This document shows positions 60,270-64,000 of a stretch of 64,000 nucleotides of DNA, piece by piece. This stretch comes from Pelagibius sp964472095 (GTDB lineage: Bacteria > Pseudomonadota > Alphaproteobacteria > Kiloniellales > Kiloniellaceae). The stretch spans positions 186,001-250,000 of the forward strand of contig CAYYIV010000001.1 in NCBI GenBank assembly GCA_964472095.1. Direction: 5' to 3'. The first letter of the stretch is position 1. Every line of letters begins with the position of its first letter. The translations under genes and the position numbers were made by a program. Under the pieces are notes generated by a model. The model was given only the letters and a program-made list of their open reading frames with translations. It searched no databases and was not told the origin of the DNA.

Positions 60270-60956
60270 TCATCTCCGGGCAGTGAACAGGGCGACGGTG
60301 CCGTGCTGGTGCAGCTCGACGTCGCGGAACTGCGCCGCCAGGGCTGCGCGAAGGCCGTCAAGGTCGTCCTCGACATTTCCGAAGATGCCGCGGCTGTTAT
60401 AGAAATCCATCAAGCGACGGCCCCAGGCAGTGTGACGCACCCCGCGACCCAGAATGGTAGCGCCGAAAACCCGGGCGCCATCCTTCAGCAGCGGCTTCAG
60501 GTTGGCAAAGGCCGCGGCCTTGCGAGGCATCGGCCCGGGAAGGCAGTGCAGCAGGTAGGTAATACCAAGGGAGTCGAAAGGTTCCACCGCCGCCTCGATG
60601 GGCGCCAGCACGTCGGCCTGGATCGTCTCCGGCCGGTAGCGGGCGACGCGGGACGCCGCGGTCTCCAGGCAGAGCGGGTTGAGATCGAGCAGGCCGAGGC
60701 GCGGTGCAGCCGTCGGAAAACAGCAACGATCGAGGAAGTAGCCAGTCGCCACGCCGGCGTCGAGATGGTTGCCACTGACGTTGGCATCGTAGAGCGCCAG
60801 CAGTTCCGCCGTCGGACAGCGCCAGAGAAATCGGTTGGAAAAGCCGAGCACCACGGCATCGTAGAGCTTCAATGTCCGCGCGCTGTAGACCGCCTGGCCG
60901 GCCCAGGTTTCATCCTTGGGCGCCGGCACCCCGTTCCGCGTCGCCACGAAGCTCAC
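60270..60956 (-). CDS. Class I SAM-dependent methyltransferase
   Basis: 228 residues. SAM-binding motif I is HLDAGVATGYFLDRC and the acidic position at the end of strand 2 is GLLDLNPLCLE. Downstream IQADVLAPIEAAVEPFDSLG carries the third binding motif. N-terminal WAGQAVYSARTLKLYDAVVL is typical of the small lipid-related or natural-product methyltransferase subgroup. Adjacent lipid kinase hints at membrane lipid modification, which is inference. Its ATG overlaps the AcuI stop by 4 bases. Confidence 0.87.
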   Translation of the reverse strand: MSFVATRNGVPAPKDETWAGQAVYSARTLKLYDAVVLGFSNRFLWRCPTAELLALYDANVSGNHLDAGVATGYFLDRCCFPTAAPRLGLLDLNPLCLETAASRVARYRPETIQADVLAPIEAAVEPFDSLGITYLLHCLPGPMPRKAAAFANLKPLLKDGARVFGATILGRGVRHTAWGRRLMDFYNSRGIFGNVEDDLDGLRAALAAQFRDVELHQHGTVALFTARR

Positions 60957-61939
60957 GCCCTCACGTCGATCACCACCCGCCCGCGCACCTGTCCTTTCAG
61001 GATGTCGCGGCCAAGCGGCAGGAGATCGGCCAGGCTCACCTCCTTGATCATGCCGTCGAGCTTATCCATCGGCAGGTCGCGCAGCAGGCGGGCCCAGGCG
61101 GTCTCGCGTTCCGCCCGCGGACTCAGCACGGAATCGATGCCGAGCAGGTTGACGCCGCGCAGCAGGAAGGGGAGCACGGTGGTCTCCAGCCTGTTGCCGC
61201 CGGCCAGGCCGACGGCGGCGACCGATCCTCGGTAGGCGATCTGCGGCAGCACGCAGGCCAGCGTCGCACCGCCAACCGCATCGATGCAGCCCTGCCAGCG
61301 TTCCTTGTCGAGCGGCCGGCCGCTCGGTGTCGCGATTTCCGCCCGATCAACGATCGTCGTGGCGCCGAGGTCCTTCAGGTAGGCATGGGTCTCGGCTCGT
61401 CCCGTGGATGCGGCCACCCGGTAGCCGAGCCGATGCAGGATCGCCACCGCGACCGAACCGACGCCGCCGGCAGCACCGGTCACCAGCACCTCACCCTTGT
61501 CCGGCTGCAGGCCCTGCGCCTCCAGCGCCATGACCGCCAGCATCGCGGTGAAGCCTGCGGTGCCGATGGCCATCGCGCGCTTCGTCGTCAGGCCCTCGGG
61601 CAGCGGCACCAGCCAGTCTGCTTTCACCCTCGCCTTCTCGGCATAGCCGCCCCAGTGCAGTTCACCGACGCGCCAGCCGGTGAGGATCACCTTGTCGCCC
61701 GGCTTGTAGGCGGGGTCGCTGCTGGCCTCCACGGTGCCGGCGAGGTCGACGCCGGGCACATGCGGATAGTTGCGCACCAGGCGGCCAAGGCCGTTCAGCA
61801 CCATGCCGTCCTTGTAGTTGAGGGTGGAGTACTCCACCGCGACAGTGACCTCCTCCTCCGGCAGCTCGGACTCGTCCAACTCGGTGAGCTCTGCCGAAAC
61901 CTTGCCGTCGCTTTCCTCCACCAGGATCGCCTTGAACAT
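60953..61939 (-). CDS. acuI: Acrylyl-CoA reductase AcuI/YhdH-type MDR oxidoreductase
   Basis: 328-residue medium-chain reductase of the AcuI/YhdH group that reduces acryloyl-CoA to propionyl-CoA with NADPH. Typical: EYSTLNYKDGMVLNGLG, the NADPH loop VTGAAGGVGSVAVAILHRLG, WRVGELHWGGYAEKARVKAD and the C-terminal LGRDILKGQVRGRVVIDV. No zinc-binding Cys cluster, as expected. AcuI is often found with DMSP/propionate metabolism, but no dmd or ddd gene is nearby. Confidence 0.93.
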   Translation of the reverse strand: MFKAILVEESDGKVSAELTELDESELPEEEVTVAVEYSTLNYKDGMVLNGLGRLVRNYPHVPGVDLAGTVEASSDPAYKPGDKVILTGWRVGELHWGGYAEKARVKADWLVPLPEGLTTKRAMAIGTAGFTAMLAVMALEAQGLQPDKGEVLVTGAAGGVGSVAVAILHRLGYRVAASTGRAETHAYLKDLGATTIVDRAEIATPSGRPLDKERWQGCIDAVGGATLACVLPQIAYRGSVAAVGLAGGNRLETTVLPFLLRGVNLLGIDSVLSPRAERETAWARLLRDLPMDKLDGMIKEVSLADLLPLGRDILKGQVRGRVVIDVRA

Positions 61940-61969
61940 TTGCCCTCTCCCTACGTCTCGTGACCGGCG

Positions 61970-62356
61970 TTAAGCGGGGAGCCATTCCTGCAGCACCAGT
62001 TCCAGGGTGATGCAGATCGGGTTGCCGCCGCGCCGGAAGCGCCCGCCGAAGACCCGGGCCTTGCCGTCGGCGATGGTGCCGCGCAGATCGGCCTGAGGCA
62101 GGTCCGCGGCGTCACTGCGCACTTCGCCGGCCAGCGTCAGTATCTCGATGCCCGGCCCCGCTACCTCCTGTGTCAGATCGCCGGCCTCCAGCACCGCGTC
62201 CACCAAGCTGCCAACGGCGGAGCGCACAATGGCATGACGCAGGCCGTGATCGCGACAGGCGGCCTCGACCGCCGTCACGAGATCCTCGTTGGGACGCAGG
62301 CGCACCACGGCGATGCGGCCAAGCCGGCCTTCCTCGAACGTCGCCACTTCGCTCAT
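61970..62356 (-). CDS. PPC-domain (DUF296) protein, first of a tandem pair
   Basis: 128 residues matching the PPC/DUF296 fold. It has VVRLRPNEDLVTAVEAACRD at the start, HAIVRSAVGSLVDAVLEAG, then GPGIEILTLAGEVRSD and GGRFRRGGNPICITLELVLQ. In plants this domain is fused to AT-hooks; bacterial stand-alone forms have unknown function and a PLP/NAD-like ligand has been proposed. Its start overlaps the second PPC-like gene's stop by 4 bases, so the two may form a hetero-oligomer. Confidence 0.85.
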   Translation of the reverse strand: MSEVATFEEGRLGRIAVVRLRPNEDLVTAVEAACRDHGLRHAIVRSAVGSLVDAVLEAGDLTQEVAGPGIEILTLAGEVRSDAADLPQADLRGTIADGKARVFGGRFRRGGNPICITLELVLQEWLPA

Positions 62357-62871
62357 GCCGGAACCTTACGGGGCTGGAACAGCGGATAGTTCGTCTCGCT
62401 GTCGTAGGCGGCTACGAAGGCCGCCTCGCGCAACGGCGTTGCCAGTGCCACGGCGCCGCCTTCCGCGAGCCGCACATCGCCCGGCGGCAGGTGGCCACCG
62501 TGCAGCCGGCCCGTGGCATCAACCACCACCGCATGGCAGTGCAGCAGGGTCTCGCCGTCCGGCCCCGGCCCGAGGATGCCGTTGGCGCCGATGAGGGTGA
62601 CCGGCCCCTCCAGCCAGGTCGGCGGCCCGTAGGTGGCGACACGCGCACCGCTCAGATCCTCGGCGCCGGTCAGGTAGGCCATGCGCGCGATCTCCGCCGC
62701 GATCACCTGCACCGCGGCGTAATGCAACCCGCGCTCGGCCAGCGCGGCCACCAGACCGCACAGCAGATCCTGCCCGCCGCTGAGTCGCACCCTTATATCC
62801 GTCGCCGGGGCCGCCCATTCGAGCAGGCGGCGCGGCTGCAGCGGCGGGCCGGGCTGCGTCAGGGTTCTCAT
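62353..62871 (-). CDS. PPC-domain (DUF296)-like protein, second of the tandem pair
   Basis: 172-residue protein with the PPC-type core ARVATYGPPTWLEGPVTLIG and HCHAVVVDATGRLHGGHLPP, preceded by an N-terminal helix pair (CGLVAALAERGLHYAAVQVI). It is more divergent than its neighbour. The His of HCHAVV occupies a family metal/ligand position. The gene overlaps the upstream ligase stop (62868) and the next PPC gene, giving a coupled ligase-PPC-PPC run. Confidence 0.75.
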   Translation of the reverse strand: MRTLTQPGPPLQPRRLLEWAAPATDIRVRLSGGQDLLCGLVAALAERGLHYAAVQVIAAEIARMAYLTGAEDLSGARVATYGPPTWLEGPVTLIGANGILGPGPDGETLLHCHAVVVDATGRLHGGHLPPGDVRLAEGGAVALATPLREAAFVAAYDSETNYPLFQPRKVPA

Positions 62872-64000
62872 TGCACCGCGGCCTCGTCGAGATCGCCGCG
62901 GGCATAGAGCTCCTGGCGGATCAGGTGCTTCGGCACCTTTCCATAGCCGGATTTCGGCAGTTCATCCCAGAAGAACACCCGGCGTGGCTGCTTGTAGCGG
63001 GCGAGCTTGTCCTTCAGGAAAGCGAGAAGCGCCTCCGCCGTCGCGCTCTCGCCCGCTTCCAACACGACGACGGCGACGCCGGTCTCGCCCCACTCCGGGT
63101 CCGGCACGCCGAGGACCGCCACCTCGGCCACTGCCGGATGGGTGAGCAGGGCTTCCTCCGCCTCGCGCGGATAGACGTTGGAACCGCCGGAGATGTACAT
63201 ATCGGAGGCCCGCCCGGTGATGTAGAGGAGCCCGCGTTCGTCGAGGCGCCCAAGGTCGCCGGTGTGGAACCAGCCGTGCTTCAGGGCCCTGGCGTTGGCC
63301 TCCGGGTTGTCGTGGTAGCCGGCGAAAACGGCGGGACCGCGCACGCAGATCTCACCCTGCTCGCCGGCAGGCAGGCGCCGGCCCTCGACGTCCTTGATGG
63401 CGATCTCCATGCCGGTGCGCGCGTAGCCGCAGGAGCCGAGCGGCATGGCGTCGTCGTCGAGGCTGTGCAGCTCGCGCGGCAGCACCGTGATGTTGCCGGT
63501 CACTTCGCCAAGGCCATAGTACTGCACGATGACCTTGCCGAGCTTCTCCAGCGCTTCCTTCTGGTCGGCGCGGTACATCGGTGCGCCGGCATAGATGACG
63601 TAGCGCAGTGAGGAATGATCGAACCGGTCGACTGCGGAATGGCGCACCATGCGGGTGAGGATGGTCGGCACGGTGAACATGTTGGTGACGCCGTGCTGCT
63701 CGACAAGGCGCCAGATCTCCTGCTCGTCGAATTTCTCGCCGGCAGACAGCACCGACCTGGCACCGCGCGCCACCTGCGAGAGCGCATGGGCGCCGGCGCC
63801 GTGGCTGAGCGGCGCCACCACCAGCGAAACGTCATCGGCCGTGGTGCCCGGCATGAGGTCGGCCAGGTGGTTGTTGGTGACGAAGGCGAGCTGGCCGTGG
63901 GTCAGGACCGCGGCCTTGGGCCGCCCGGTGGTGCCGGAGGTGTAGAAGAACCAGCAGGGGTCACCATAGTCGACCTCCGCAGCCTCGACCGTCGTGCCCT
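62868..64000 (-). CDS. AMP-dependent acyl-CoA synthetase/ligase, partial at window edge
   Basis: ANL-superfamily ligase continuing beyond base 64000; the N-terminal portion is missing from the window. Visible motifs: the P-loop FYTSGTTGRPKAAVLTHGQL right at the edge, YYGLGEVTGN, YHDNPEANARALKHGWFHTG with the conserved Asp (TGDLGRLDERG) and the C-terminal catalytic Lys in ELPKSGYGKVPKHLIR. Activates a carboxylic acid as its CoA ester; substrate not predictable. Coupled to the two PPC genes by overlap. Confidence 0.95.
   Translation of the reverse strand, partial: GTTVEAAEVDYGDPCWFFYTSGTTGRPKAAVLTHGQLAFVTNNHLADLMPGTTADDVSLVVAPLSHGAGAHALSQVARGARSVLSAGEKFDEQEIWRLVEQHGVTNMFTVPTILTRMVRHSAVDRFDHSSLRYVIYAGAPMYRADQKEALEKLGKVIVQYYGLGEVTGNITVLPRELHSLDDDAMPLGSCGYARTGMEIAIKDVEGRRLPAGEQGEICVRGPAVFAGYHDNPEANARALKHGWFHTGDLGRLDERGLLYITGRASDMYISGGSNVYPREAEEALLTHPAVAEVAVLGVPDPEWGETGVAVVVLEAGESATAEALLAFLKDKLARYKQPRRVFFWDELPKSGYGKVPKHLIRQELYARGDLDEAAVQ

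Overview
The window is GC-rich, densely packed bacterial DNA. The gene order murA, DUF2948, hisG, hisD, UPF0262, a low-molecular-weight phosphatase, infA, maf, rng and yacG, followed by tRNA-Phe, is typical of Alphaproteobacteria, and of Rhodospirillales-like lineages in particular. With the many ABC/TRAP uptake genes, this suggests a free-living heterotrophic alphaproteobacterium. No species name can be supported from the sequence alone.

Regions: (1) 1-9.8 kb, minus strand, is a catabolic and uptake cluster: RidA, a DUF1028 protein, an RpiR regulator, a complete dipeptide-type ABC importer, a DUF6963-like protein and an N-acyl-D-amino-acid deacylase. A LysR relic is embedded in it, and a shared operator-like motif lies upstream of rpiR and of the binding-protein gene. 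(2) 10.0-12.3 kb holds a PhyH-type dioxygenase and a DUF72 protein. They are followed by a scar where an integrase relic abuts a response regulator that has lost its first strand, next to tRNA-Phe. (3) 12.5-21.9 kb is the core housekeeping block. (4) 22.1-32.7 kb is a genomic island in the 3' end of tRNA-Thr, bounded by a 47-bp perfect direct repeat. It contains IS110 and IS3 relics, an ImmA/IrrE peptidase, an HNH protein, a HEPN-like protein, a GSU2403-type nucleotidyltransferase with a 13-bp perfect inverted repeat upstream, a translationally coupled pair whose first member is a PD-(D/E)xK nuclease, and a truncated tyrosine recombinase.

(5) 32.8-38.1 kb: MscS channel, OmpA lipoprotein, MFS transporter, dodecin and a PRC-barrel protein. 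(6) 38.1-45.9 kb is a hexuronate/aldarate locus laid out like the Agrobacterium galactarolactone pathway. TRAP transport (DctP/Q/M) brings in substrate, uronate dehydrogenase makes the lactone, Gli and Gci isomerise and open it, and KdgD gives 2-oxoglutarate semialdehyde. A FadR-type regulator sits between the divergent arms, with TCATATGA-type candidate operators upstream of both. (7) 46-64 kb is mixed chromosome: DMT exporter, enoyl-CoA hydratase, peroxiredoxin/OsmC, an APH-like kinase/ATPase fusion, a trypsin-like protease, trans-3-hydroxy-L-proline dehydratase, a ScfR/RamB-like regulator, a response regulator, a lipid kinase, AcuI, two PPC-domain proteins and an acyl-CoA ligase running off the end.

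The least explained part is the tRNA-Thr island. Its best candidates for uncharacterised biology are the PD-(D/E)xK pair at 29904-31213 and the palindrome-controlled nucleotidyltransferase at 28105-29196. Neither can be assigned a biological function from sequence alone.
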